64,000 bases of DNA from Luscinia megarhynchos (taxonomy: Eukaryota; Chordata; Aves; Passeriformes; Turdidae): the NCBI GenBank assembly GCA_034336665.1, contig JAPFBE010000065.1, positions 1-64,000 on the forward strand, given 5' to 3'. The first letter of the stretch is position 1. Each line of letters starts with the position of its first letter. Below, piece by piece: positions 11,201 to 30,400 of this stretch. The notes below the pieces were generated by a model that was given only the letters and a program-made list of their open reading frames with translations, had not been told where the DNA came from and made no database searches. Position numbers and translations under genes: made by a program.

Positions 11201-13345
11201 CCTGGGGGCACCCCAAAATCCACCTGGGAGCAACAAAAAATCACCTGGGGCACCCCAAAATCCACCTGGGACACCCCCAAAATCCACCTGGGGCACCCCG
11301 AAATCCGCCTGGGGCACCCGAAATCCACTTGGGAGCCCCAAAATCCACCTGGGAGCCCCAAAATCCGCCTGGGGCACCCCAAAATCCGCCTGGGAGTGCC
11401 AAAAATTCACCTGGGAGCAACAAAAATCACTTGGGAGCAACAAAATTCCCAATGTGCCCCAATCCCCCAAATCCCCCAATGTCACCAATGTCCCTAATGT
11501 CCCAAATCCCCCCAATGTCCCACAATGTGTCCCCAATCCCCCAATCCCCCCATTGTCCCAAATCCCCCCAATGTCCCCAATGTCCCCAATGTCCCAAATC
11601 CCCCAATGTCCCCCAGTGTCCCCAGTGTCCCCCAATGTCCCTCCAAATGTCCCCAATGTCCCCAATGTCCCAAATCCCCCCAAATCCTCCCAAATCCCCC
11701 AAATCCTCCCAAATCCCCTGTGTCCCCAATGTCCCCCAAATGTCCCCTAATGTCCCTTCAGTGTCCCCCCAATGTCCCCAATCCCCCCAATATCCCCAAT
11801 CCACCCCAATCCCCCAAATTCCCCCAATGTCCCCACTGTCCCCAATCCCCCCATTCCCCCAGTGTCGCTGCTGTCCCCCTAATGTCCTAATGTCCCGTAA
11901 CTCCCCAGATCCCCCCAGTGTCCCTCTGCATGTCCCCAATCCCCCAGTGTCCCCCAACTCTGTGTCCCCAATGTCCCCCAATGTCCCCAATCCCCCCAGT
12001 GTCCCCCAACTCTCTAGTGTCCCCTAATGTCCCCTAATGTCCCAAATCCCCCAGTGTCCCCCCAAATCCCCCCAGTGTCCCAATGTCCCCCAAATGTCCC
12101 CAATGTCCCCTTCAGTGTCCCCCAATGTCCCTAACTCTAATATCCCTAATCACCCCAATCCCCTAAATTCCCCCAATGTCCCCCACTGTCCCCACTGTCC
12201 CCTAATCCCCCCATTCCCCCAGTGTCCCCCAGCTGTCCCAAAATCCCCCGGAATCCCCCCAGTGTCCCCATGTCCCTAATCCCCCAGTGTCCCCCCAAAT
12301 CCCCCAGTGTCCCCAGTGTCCCCAATGTCCCCAATCCCCCCGGAATCCCCCAATGTCCCCACAGTGTCCCCAATGTCCCAAATCCCCCCAATGTCCCCTT
12401 CAGTGTCCCCCCAATGTCCCCAATCCCCCAATATCCCCTAATCACCCCAATCCCCCAAATTCCCCCAATGTCCCCCACTGTCCCCACTGTCCCCTAATCC
12501 CCCCATTCCCCCAGTGTCGCCCACTGTCCAAAAAATCCCCCAATGTCCCCACTGTCCCCTAATGTCCCAAATCCCCCAGTGTCCCCCACTGTCCCCAATC
12601 CCCCAATCTCCCCCACTGTCTAATGTCCCCAATTTCCCCATTCCGCCTAGTGTCCCCACTGTCCCCCACTGTCCCCAATGTCCCAAATCCCCCAAATCCC
12701 CCAAATCCCCCAGTGTCCCCTAATGTCCCCAAATATCCCCAATGTCCCAAATCTCCCCCAATATCCCCAATCCCCCCAATGTCCCCAGTGTCCCCCACTG
12801 TTCCCCGTAAATCCTCCCAATGCCCCCACTGTCCCCCACTGTCCCAAATCCCCGAATCCCCCCCAATGTCCCCAGTGTCCCCACTGTCCCCAATCCCCCA
12901 AATCCTAGTGTCCCCCCCACTGTCCCCAATGTCCCCAATCCCCCCAATCCCCCCAGTGTCCCTAATCCCCCAAATCCCCTCAATGTCCCCAATGTCCCAA
13001 ATGTCCCCAGTGTCCCCACTGTCCCAAATCCCCCAGTGTCCCCAAATCCCCTAATCCCCCAGTGTCCCAAATCCCCCGAATCCCCTCAATGTCCCCTAAT
13101 CCCCAGATCCCCCCAGTGTCCCCCCAGCGTCCCCCACTGCGTCGCCCCGTCGGCCCTCAATGGGACATCGGCCTGGCGCTGCAGGAGGGCTCTGATTGGT
13201 CTGGTGCCATCCAGCGGCTGGAGGAGCTGCTGCGGAGACTCGCGCCAGGCAGCATGGGCTGGGCATCCCGGCTGGCATGAGATGGGAGGCCGGGCCATGA
13301 TCAAGCGCTGACATCGTCTTCGCCGCCAGCCTGTACACGCAATAA
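2073..13345 (+). CDS. SKIC2: SKIC2 (SKIV2L), Ski complex RNA helicase, 3' part of gene
   Basis: SKIC2 is the DExH helicase of the cytoplasmic Ski complex, which feeds mRNA into the exosome for 3'-5' decay and works with SKIC3 and SKIC8. Only the C-terminal part is here: the end of the arch/insertion region and the DSHCT domain. The helicase core would lie upstream. Diagnostic peptides are F-T-T before L-V-L-E-G near 2097-2130, K-T-L-R-V-N at 3891-3912, L-G-Y-I-S-G-G at 8158-8180, V-V-Y-E-W-A-R-G-M at 10601-10627, and the terminal D-I-V-F-A-A-S-L-Y-T-Q then TAA at 13310-13345. Exons seen: 2073-2220, 3832-3964, 8143-8349, 10487-10627 and 13128-13345, plus edge copies of one more exon near 5.05-6.06 kb. 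About 90 residues between the second and third seen exons were not found. Several exons carry indels; the 10487 exon is intact. STK19 follows 1.4 kb downstream on the same strand. Confidence 0.88.
2225..3825 (+). repeat. SKIC2 intron: G-rich composite minisatellite
   Basis: Irregular units combine TTTGGGGGTCCCCGAATTTC, TGGGTCACTTTTGGGGGATC and CTGAGAGGGATTTTGGGG motifs, each recurring many times. Nothing coding is seen. Both strands show long open frames that are repeat translations only. Confidence 0.85.
3832..3964 (+). CDS. SKIC2: SKIC2 exon (C-L-E-Q-L-L ... K-T-L-R-V-N)
   Basis: It starts after cccccag and reads G-H-C-L-E-Q-L-L-A-P, then with a one-base correction E-D-I-S-G-V-T-A-K-T-L-R-V-N. 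This corresponds to the human SKIC2 stretch ending T-T-K-V-L-R-V-N-G-E-K-I-L. The 3' end is uncertain; gtgggg at 3965 is the best donor. Confidence 0.68.
3967..4380 (+). repeat. SKIC2 intron: GGGGTGCTGGGGAAATTTT repeat
   Basis: About 20 bp tandem units of TTTGGGGTGCTGGGGAAA occur on the + strand, with no CpG and no coding signal. The array stops abruptly at 4380, where composition changes. Confidence 0.85.
4381..4930. other. Compositional island, GCCGGAT/GATTTGCCG-rich, unassigned
   Basis: About 550 bp unlike either flank: rich in CpG, no long G runs, and built from words such as GCCGGATTT, GATTTGCCG and CGCAAGCGC. GCCGGAT occurs seven times between about 4400 and 4672. It ends in a GGAGTGGATGGATGGG stretch. 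Minus-strand frames stay open across it (Ser/Arg/Gln/Ala-rich) but show no known domain. It sits where SKIC2 exons for about 90 residues are expected. It could be a diverged repeat, a basecalling or polishing artefact, or foreign sequence. Confidence 0.6.
4960..6310 (+). repeat. SKIC2 intron: CCCCAAAATACACCCTGGGA array with exon-end copies
   Basis: A 20 bp-scale tandem array. Embedded at about 5050-5106, 5228-5272, 5408-5462, 5578-5622 and 6010-6060 are five copies of an exon 3' edge reading (S)-L-L-L-L-P-x-Y-H-Q-R-L-E-V followed by gtggga. This matches the SKIC2 peptide L-L-L-L-P-E-Y-H-Q-R-V-E-V that immediately precedes the V-L-x-x-L-G-Y exon found at 8143. No complete version of this exon is visible. 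Confidence 0.72.
6325..7908 (+). repeat. SKIC2 intron: CTGTGTGACC 10-11 bp minisatellite
   Basis: About 1.6 kb of nearly pure CTGTGTGACC / CCTGTGTGACC units. On the minus strand the units read H-T-G-V-T-Q-G-S in all frames without stops, giving spurious open frames of over 400 codons. The same motif resumes at 8030-8140 and reappears in STK19 introns. Confidence 0.95.
7912..8030 (+). other. Partial 5' copy of SKIC2 exon 8143-8349
   Basis: After a ccccag acceptor the first roughly 119 nt of the next exon are repeated (V-L-x-x-L-G-Y-I-S-G-G, G-R-V, Q-L-V-L-T-E-L-L). The copy then runs directly into the CTGTGTGACC minisatellite after GGCAATGTCCTGA. It differs from the full exon by small indels (extra CTG near 7972 and 7981). 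It is longer than any other exon-edge copy in the window. Confidence 0.85.
8143..8349 (+). CDS. SKIC2: SKIC2 exon (L-G-Y-I-S-G-G, DSHCT domain)
   Basis: It starts after ccccag and reads V-L-S-E-L-G-Y-I-S-G-G-A-V-A-L-G-G-R-V-A, then in a shifted frame T-E-Q-L-V-L-T-E-L-L-L-G and L-L-S-C-L-V. Human SKIC2 has V-L-R-T-L-G-Y, L-A-G-R-V-A, L-L-L-T-E-L and A-A-L-L-S-G-L-V-C in the same order. At least two indels are present. The exon should end C-T-G-C-A-G before gtgaga; one G is missing at the junction, so the exact end is uncertain by a base. Confidence 0.85.
8350..9095 (+). repeat. SKIC2 intron: GGGGAAATTGGGGAGTTTGG repeat
   Basis: G-rich tandem units of GGGGAATTTGGGGAGTTTGG and GAGGGTCTGTGAGGGG on the + strand. 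Nothing coding is seen. Confidence 0.85.
9096..10486 (+). repeat. SKIC2 intron: TCCCTGATTCGGGATTTTTG array with exon-start copies
   Basis: Units of TTTTTGGGGTCCCTGATTCG dominate. Copies of the next exon's 5' edge follow cag acceptors at about 9104, 9444, 10047, 10188 and 10348 (A-L-E-Q/R-L-Q/R, the longest continuing A-V-A-A-R-V-G-R-L-E). A degenerate one lies near 9176. Each runs into GGGGGGTCTGTGGG intron sequence after 20-70 nt. Confidence 0.85.
10487..10627 (+). CDS. SKIC2: SKIC2 exon, intact (A-L-E-R-L-R ... E-W-A-R-G-M)
   Basis: This 141 nt exon gives 47 codons without disruption, bounded by ttgcag and gtgaga. It encodes A-L-E-R-L-R-A-V-A-A-R-V-G, then D-E-F-V-A-K-F-G-F-S-L-V and V-V-Y-E-W-A-R-G-M. 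Human SKIC2 has R-V-R-A-V-A-K-R-I-G, E-E-F-V and V-V-Y-E-W-A-R-G-M here. Its clean frame argues that the gene is functional and that indels elsewhere are errors. Confidence 0.93.
10628..11445 (+). repeat. SKIC2 last intron, part 1: CCCCAAAATCCACCTGGGAG array
   Basis: About forty copies of a 20 bp unit, CCCCAAAATCCACCTGGGAG, with variants GGGCACCCC and GAGACCC. No coding signal is seen. Confidence 0.93.
11446..13125 (+). repeat. SKIC2 last intron, part 2: CCCCAATGTCCCAAATCCCC array
   Basis: About 1.7 kb of 8-10 bp submotifs (CCCAATGTCC, CCCAAATCCC, CCCAGTGTCC). All six frames stay open for long stretches because stop codons are absent from the motif; none is a gene. Confidence 0.93.
13128..13345 (+). 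CDS. SKIC2: SKIC2 terminal exon (I-Q-R-L ... A-A-S-L-Y-T-Q stop)
   Basis: Fragments in shifting frames read L-A-L-Q-E-G, A-I-Q-R-L-E-E-L-L-R-R-L-A, G-H-P-G, M-I-K-R and D-I-V-F-A-A-S-L-Y-T-Q then TAA at 13343-13345. Human SKIC2 ends I-Q-R-L-A-E-M, L-L-R-R-D-I-V-F-A-A-S-L-Y-T-Q. At least four indels are needed to join the pieces. The acceptor is one of the cccag sites between 13106 and 13127. Confidence 0.85.
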
Positions 13346-13346
13346 A
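13341..13346 (+). terminator. SKIC2 poly(A) signal overlapping the stop codon
   Basis: AATAAA spans the last two bases of the final Gln codon, the TAA stop and one further base. The 3' UTR must therefore be only about 10-30 nt. Confidence 0.75.
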
Positions 13347-13359
13347 GGGGCTGCGGGGC

Positions 13360-14660
13360 ACCCCCCGTGCCTCCCGTGGTTCAGCCCGACACCCCCGGAC
13401 TGTGAATGGTTCAGTCTGACACCCTCGGACTCGGAATGGTTCAGTCTGACACTAGACCCCGTGTAGTACAGTCCAACCCCCGGACTGTGAATGGTTCAGT
13501 CCGACACCCCAGACTCTGAATGGTTCAGCCTGACACCGGATCCTGAATGGTTCAGTCTGACCCCCCGGACTCGGAATGGTTCAGTCCAATCCCCCAGAAC
13601 TCTCGTGTGGTTCTGTCCAACTCCCCCCAGACTCTGAATGGTTCAGTCCAATCCCCGTCGACCTTCAGTGGTTCAGTCTGATACCCCCGGACCCTGAATG
13701 GTTCACTCTGACCCCCCATACCCTGAATGGTTCAGTCCAATCCCCCAGATCTCGTGTGGTTTTGTCCAATCCCCCAGACTCTGAATGGTTCAGTCCGACC
13801 CCCGGACTGTGAATGGTTCAGTCTGACACCCCCGGACCCTGAATGGTTCAGTCCAACCCCCCGGACTCTGAATGGTTCAGTCTGACACCCCCAGACCCTG
13901 AATGGTTCAGTCTGACCCCCCTGGACTCTGAATAGTTCACTCCGACCGGACTCGAATGGTTCAGTCCAATCCCCCCAGAACTCGTGTGGTTCTGTCCAAC
14001 CCCCCAGACTCTGAATGGTTCAGTCCAATCCCCTCGACCTTCAGTGGTTCGGTCTGATATCCCCGGACTCTGCATGGTTCAGTCTGACACCCCCAAACCT
14101 CATGTGGTTCTGTCCAATCCCCCCAGGTTCTGAATGGTTCAGTCCAACCCCCAGACCCTGAATGGTTCACTCTGACACCCCCATACCCCTGAATAGTTCA
14201 GTCTGACACCCCTCGACCTTGAGTGGTTCAGTCCAACCCTTCCAGACCTTGAATGGTTCAGTCTAACCCCCGTAGACTCTGAACGGTTCAGTCCAACAAC
14301 CCCATACCTTGAATGGTTCAGTCTGACCCCCCAGTCCCTGAATGGTTCAGTCTGACACCCCCTTAACCCCCTGTGGTTCAGTCTGACACCTCTCGACCTT
14401 GAATGGTTCAGTCTCAAACCCCTTATAACCCCGTGTGGTACAGTCCAACCCCCCTCAATCTCACGTGGTTCAGTCCATTCTCCTATTCGCTTAAACCTCC
14501 CCCCGCACCGTTGGCTCGTTGTGGTTCCTCCCTCCCCCCGCTTTCCGCGTGGTTTAATCCATTCATCCCATTGGTCAGCTCAACGTTCCCTCCCCCCATC
14601 GCCTCACTGTGGTTCGTTCCATCCCCCCTTCCTTCCCCTCCAAATGGTTCAGTCCCGCGT
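13360..14660. repeat. SKIC2-STK19 intergenic array, TGAATGGTTCAGTCTGACAC
   Basis: About forty copies of a roughly 30 bp unit, GAATGGTTCAGTCYRACMCC plus CCCCGGACTCT, fill the interval. Units become degenerate after about 14440. No exon on either strand is seen; in particular no DXO, which lies between these genes in mammals. Confidence 0.92.
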
Positions 14661-14791
14661 CACACCCAGCGCCGCTCCGTGACGTCACCGGGAGGCGCGG
14701 CGTCGCGCCGCAGTGACGCCATCGCGCCGCAGTGACGCCATCGCGCCGCAGTGACGCCATCACGCCGCGCCGGCGCCGTCCCGAGCCCCTC
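14661..14791 (+). promoter_or_regulatory. STK19 promoter: CRE plus triple TGACG repeat
   Basis: A CpG-dense block directly upstream of the STK19 ATG. It has a perfect CRE, TGACGTCA, at 14680-14687, then three tandem 19 bp units (CGCGCCGCAGTGACGCCAT-like, about 14703-14760), each with a TGACG ATF/CREB half-site. There is no TATA box. The 5' UTR must be short. Confidence 0.65.
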
Positions 14792-26479
<11,688 letters not shown>

Positions 26480-26671
26480 CCGCGCCTCCCCCGAATTTTG
26501 GGACGCAAAGGGCGTGGCCCGTTCTGACCACGCCCATTTGGGGCGGGGCCGAGGCGGGGTAATTCCCATTTCCCTGCCTCAGCCCCGCCCCCTCCGCCTT
26601 CAGCCCCGCCCCCCGCAGGCCGGGGGTGTCCCCGCGTTTTTGTGGGGGGGGGGAGGGGAGGGGGGGCGAAA
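26480..26671 (+). other. STK19 3' UTR
   Basis: Non-repetitive GC-rich sequence with several CCCGCCCC motifs and a long G run (26643-26667), ending in the first AATAAA at 26680. No other feature is seen. Confidence 0.55.
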
Positions 26672-27312
26672 CCGAGTGCAATAAAAAATAAAAATAATTT
26701 AAAAAAAAATAATAATAATTCTGATTGCGGACCCCACCCCGCGCGGGCATCGCCGCTTTAAGGGCGGCGTTGCCGCTTTAAGCGAGTGCAATAAAAAATA
26801 AAAATAATTTTAAAAATAAAAATAATAATTCTGAATGCGGACCCCACCCGCGCGGGCATCGCCGCTTTAAGGGCGGCGTTGCCGCTTTAAGCGAGTGCAA
26901 TAAAAAATAAAAATAATTTTAAAAATAAAAATAATAATTCTGATTGCGGACCCCACCCGCGCGGGCATCGCCGCTTTAAGGGCGGCGTTGCCGCTTTAAG
27001 CGAGTGCAATAAAAAATAAAAATAATTTTAAAAATAAAAATAATAATTCTGATTGCGGACCCCACCCCGCGCGGGCATCGCCGCTTTAAGGGCGGCGTTG
27101 CCGCTTTAAGCGAGTGCAATAAAAAATAAAAATAATTAAAAAAAAAATAATAATAATTCTGATTGCGGACCCCACCCCGAGCGGGCATCGCCGCTTTAAG
27201 GGCGGTGTTGCCGCTTTAAGCGAGTGCAATAAAAAATAAAAATAATAATTCTGATTGCGGACCCCACCCCGTGCGGGAATCGCCGCTTTAAGGGCGGCGT
27301 TGCCGCTTTAAG
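26672..27312 (+). repeat. 110 bp intergenic array, each unit with AATAAA
   Basis: Six head-to-tail units with an A/T block (AATAAAAAATAAAAATAATT...) followed by a GC block (GATTGCGGACCCCACCC, GCCGCTTTAAGGGCGG, GTTGCCGCTTTAAGCGAG). AATAAA occurs at 26680, 26790, 26899, 27008, 27118 and 27228, i.e. spacing 109-110. The last unit is shortened to about 93 bp. Units are almost identical, unlike the degenerate intronic arrays, so the array is recent. It supplies the STK19 poly(A) signal and ends 68 bp before the NEU1 ATG. Confidence 0.96.
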
Positions 27313-27379
27313 CGCAGGCCCCGCCCCCCGCGGTAACGCCCGGCGCGCGGCGCTTCCGGTGTCCCTTAAAGGGGCCGCG
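27313..27379 (+). promoter_or_regulatory. NEU1 core promoter region
   Basis: Only 67 bp separate the tandem array from the NEU1 ATG. They hold a GC box (GGCCCCGCCCCCCG, 27317-27330) and an ETS-type CTTCCGG (27353-27359). There is no TATA box and no CACGTG CLEAR element, which might be expected for a lysosomal gene. The transcription start must lie within or beside the array. Confidence 0.55.
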
Positions 27380-27460
27380 ATGGGCGCGGCGCGGGCGCTG
27401 CTCCCGCTGCTGCTGCTCGCCAGCGGCGCCGCCGCGCGATGGGTCGCGACCCCCGACACG
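27380..27460 (+). CDS. NEU1: NEU1 exon 1 (signal peptide)
   Basis: 27 codons from the ATG: basic start, a hydrophobic [10 protein letters not shown] core, and A-A-A-R as likely cleavage site. Donor gtaccg at 27461. An in-frame GTG at 27359 is not needed. Confidence 0.85.
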
Positions 27461-30400
27461 GTACCGGGACCCCCCGCCCCGCCCCCCACCCCGGAGACCC
27501 CCTCCCCCTTCCCCCCACCGGGGGCGGAAGCGTCTCCAGGCAGCCGTTAGCGCCCCTCCCCCACCTCCCGGTGAGAGGGAGGGACCCCCAAAATTCATGG
27601 GGACTCCACCCCCAAAAATTCACGGGAACCCCCAAAGAATTCACGGGGACCCCCCAGGGACCCCCCAAAGGGACCCCCAAAATTTACGGGGACCCCCCGA
27701 GGGATCCCCCAAAAATTCACAGGAACCCCCAAAGGGACCCCCCAAAAATTCCTCCCCAAAGGGAATTCACGGGACCCCCAGGGACCCCCAAAGGGACCCC
27801 CAAAATTCACGGGGACCCCCAAAGGGACCCCCTCAAAATCCCCCGCCCCCCAAAGGGATCGACCCCAAGGGACCCCCAAAGCGACCCCCCAAAATCGCCC
27901 CCCAAAGGGACCCCCATCCTCCCGACCCCCAAAATTCTCCTCCATCCCCTCAATCCCCTCCCCCCCAGCTGCGCCCCCAAACCCCCCAAACCCCTGAGCC
28001 CCCAATTTACCCCCAAATTCCCCTGAGCCCCCAATCCCCCCAAACCCCCCTAACTCCCCCTGAGCCCCCGATTCCCCCCAGCTGCGCCCCCAGCCCCCCG
28101 AGACCCCGATCCCCCCAAATCCCTGACCCCCCAATCCCCCCGCGCCCCCTGAGCCCCCAACACCCCCAAACCCCCCAATTCCCCCCAGCTGCGCCCCAGC
28201 CCCCAATTCCCCCCCAATCCCCCCCAAATACCCCTGAGCCCCCCAGTCCCCCTCCAGCTGCGGCCCCAGGCCCTGACCCCCAAACCCCCCAAATCCCTCC
28301 AAGCCCCCTGAGCCTCCGGCCCCCCAAACCCCCAAATCCTCCCCGACCCCCAATCCCCCCATTCAAGAAAACCCCCTGAGCCCCCCAAATTTCCCCCAAT
28401 CCCCCTGAGCCCCTCGGCCCCTAAACCCCCAAATCCCCTGACTCCCTCAATCCTCCCCAATCGCCCCATGGCTGCGCCCCCAAACTAAATCCCCAATCCC
28501 CTGAGCCCCCTGAGCTCCTCGCTCCCCAGACCCCTCAAACCCCTCAATCCCCTCATGCCTCGCTCCCCCATCCCCTCAAAGTCCCTCAATCCCCCCGCGC
28601 CTCGCTCTCAAACCCCCCAGTCCCCCAATCCCCTCGAGCCCCCGGCTCCCCCACAAACCCCCAAATCCTCCCCAAACCCCTCATCCCTCAAAGCCCCCCT
28701 GAGCTCCCCGCTCCCCCATTCCCCCACTCCCCCACGCCCTCGAGCCTCCGGCTCCCCCAAACCCCCCAAACCCCTCAAATCCTTCCCAAACCCCCTGAGC
28801 CCCCCAATCCCCCCAGGTGCGGCCGCAGGTGCTCCCGCGAGCAGGTGCTGTGGCGCAGCGGGGGCCCGCGGGGGTGCACACCTTCCCGTGCCGCTGCTCG
28901 TGGCCACCGCGGGGGCGCTCTGCCTGCCTGCGCCGAGGGGCGCAAGCTCTCGGCCGCCGACGTGGGCGCCAAAATCATCGCGTGCCGCCGCTCGCCCGAC
29001 GGAGGTGGGGCTGGGGGGCGGGGGGGCGGGGAGGGGCGGGGAGGGGCTGGGGAGGGGCTGGGGGGCGGCTCAAAGAGGGCTGGGGGCGACTGGAGGGGCT
29101 GGGAGCTGAAAAGGGCTGGGGGGCGACTGGGGAGGGGCGTGGGAGGGGCTGGGGAGGGGCTGGGGGGCTGGGGAGGCGGGTTGGGGGCTGGGGGGCTGGG
29201 GAGGGCGCGGGAGGGCTGGGGAGGGGCTGGGGAGGGGCTGGGGGGCGGGGAGGGGCGGGAGGGGCTGGGGAGGGGGCCGGGGAGGGGCTGGGGGCTGGGA
29301 GGGGCTGGGGGCGGGGGTGGGGCTAAAGAGGCTGGGAGGGGCTGGGGAGGGGCTGGGGGCGGGGCTGGGGAGGGCTGGGGGGCTGGGGAGGGGCTGGGGA
29401 GGGGCTGGGGGGGCGGGGGAGGGGGCGGGGAGGGGCTGGGGAGAGGGGCTGGGGGGCGGGGAGAGGGCGGGAGGGGGCTGGGGAGGGGCTGGGAGCGACT
29501 GAAAAGGGCTGGGGGAGGGGCTGGGGGCGGGGGAGGGGCGGGGGAGGGCTGGGGGCCAGGGAGGGGCTGGGGTAGCTCAGAGGAGCTGGGGGGCGACTGA
29601 AAGGGGCTGGGGGCAACTGAAAGGGGACTGGGGGCGACTGGGGAGGGGGCGGGGAGGGGCTGGGGGCTGCCAGAGTTATTGAGGGCTGTGGGGATGGGGA
29701 GGGGGCGGCTGGAGGGGCTGGGGGCTACCGGAGTGATTAATGGGGATGGGAAGTGGGGCTGGGGCGGCTGGGGAGGGGCAGGGGCTACTGAAAGGGCTGG
29801 GGGCTGGCTCAAAAGGGGCTGGGGGGCTGCCAGAGTGACTGACGGCTGTGGGGATGGGGGAGGGGGGCGACTGGGGAGGGGCTGGGGGGCTGCCAAAACC
29901 GTTGTGTGGCCACCGCACTGTGGGGCTGGGGGGTCCCTGGTGATCCCCGGTGGTCCCTGGGCTTTCCTTGTGTTTTTTGGGGAGGGGTCTCCTCTACACT
30001 GCCCCCTCCCCCAGGTGCCACGTGGGCCCCCCACGCAGGTGGTGGCGGATGACGGCTGGGGGTCCCTGGTGGTCCCTGGTGGTCCCTGGGTGGTCCCTGG
30101 TTAATCCCCTGGTGGTCCCAGGTGGTCTCTGAGCTGCCCATGTGTATTTTGAGGAGGGTCTCTCTAATCTGCCCCCCCTCTCCAGGTGCCACGTGGGCCC
30201 CCTACGCAGGTGGTGGCGGATGACGGCTGGGGGGTCCCTGGTGGTCTCTGGGTGGTCCCTGGTTAATCCCCGGTGGTCCCAGGTGGTCTCTGAGCCGCTT
30301 CCTTGTGTTTTTTTTGGGAGGGTCTCTCTCACACTGCCCCCTCCCCCAGGTGCCACGTGGGCCCCCCACGCAGGTGGTGGCGGATGACGGCTGGGGGGTC

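Noticed and set aside
27359..27379. Alternative upstream GTG start for NEU1
   Set aside because: The ATG at 27380 gives a proper signal peptide; the GTG overlaps the ETS-type promoter element.
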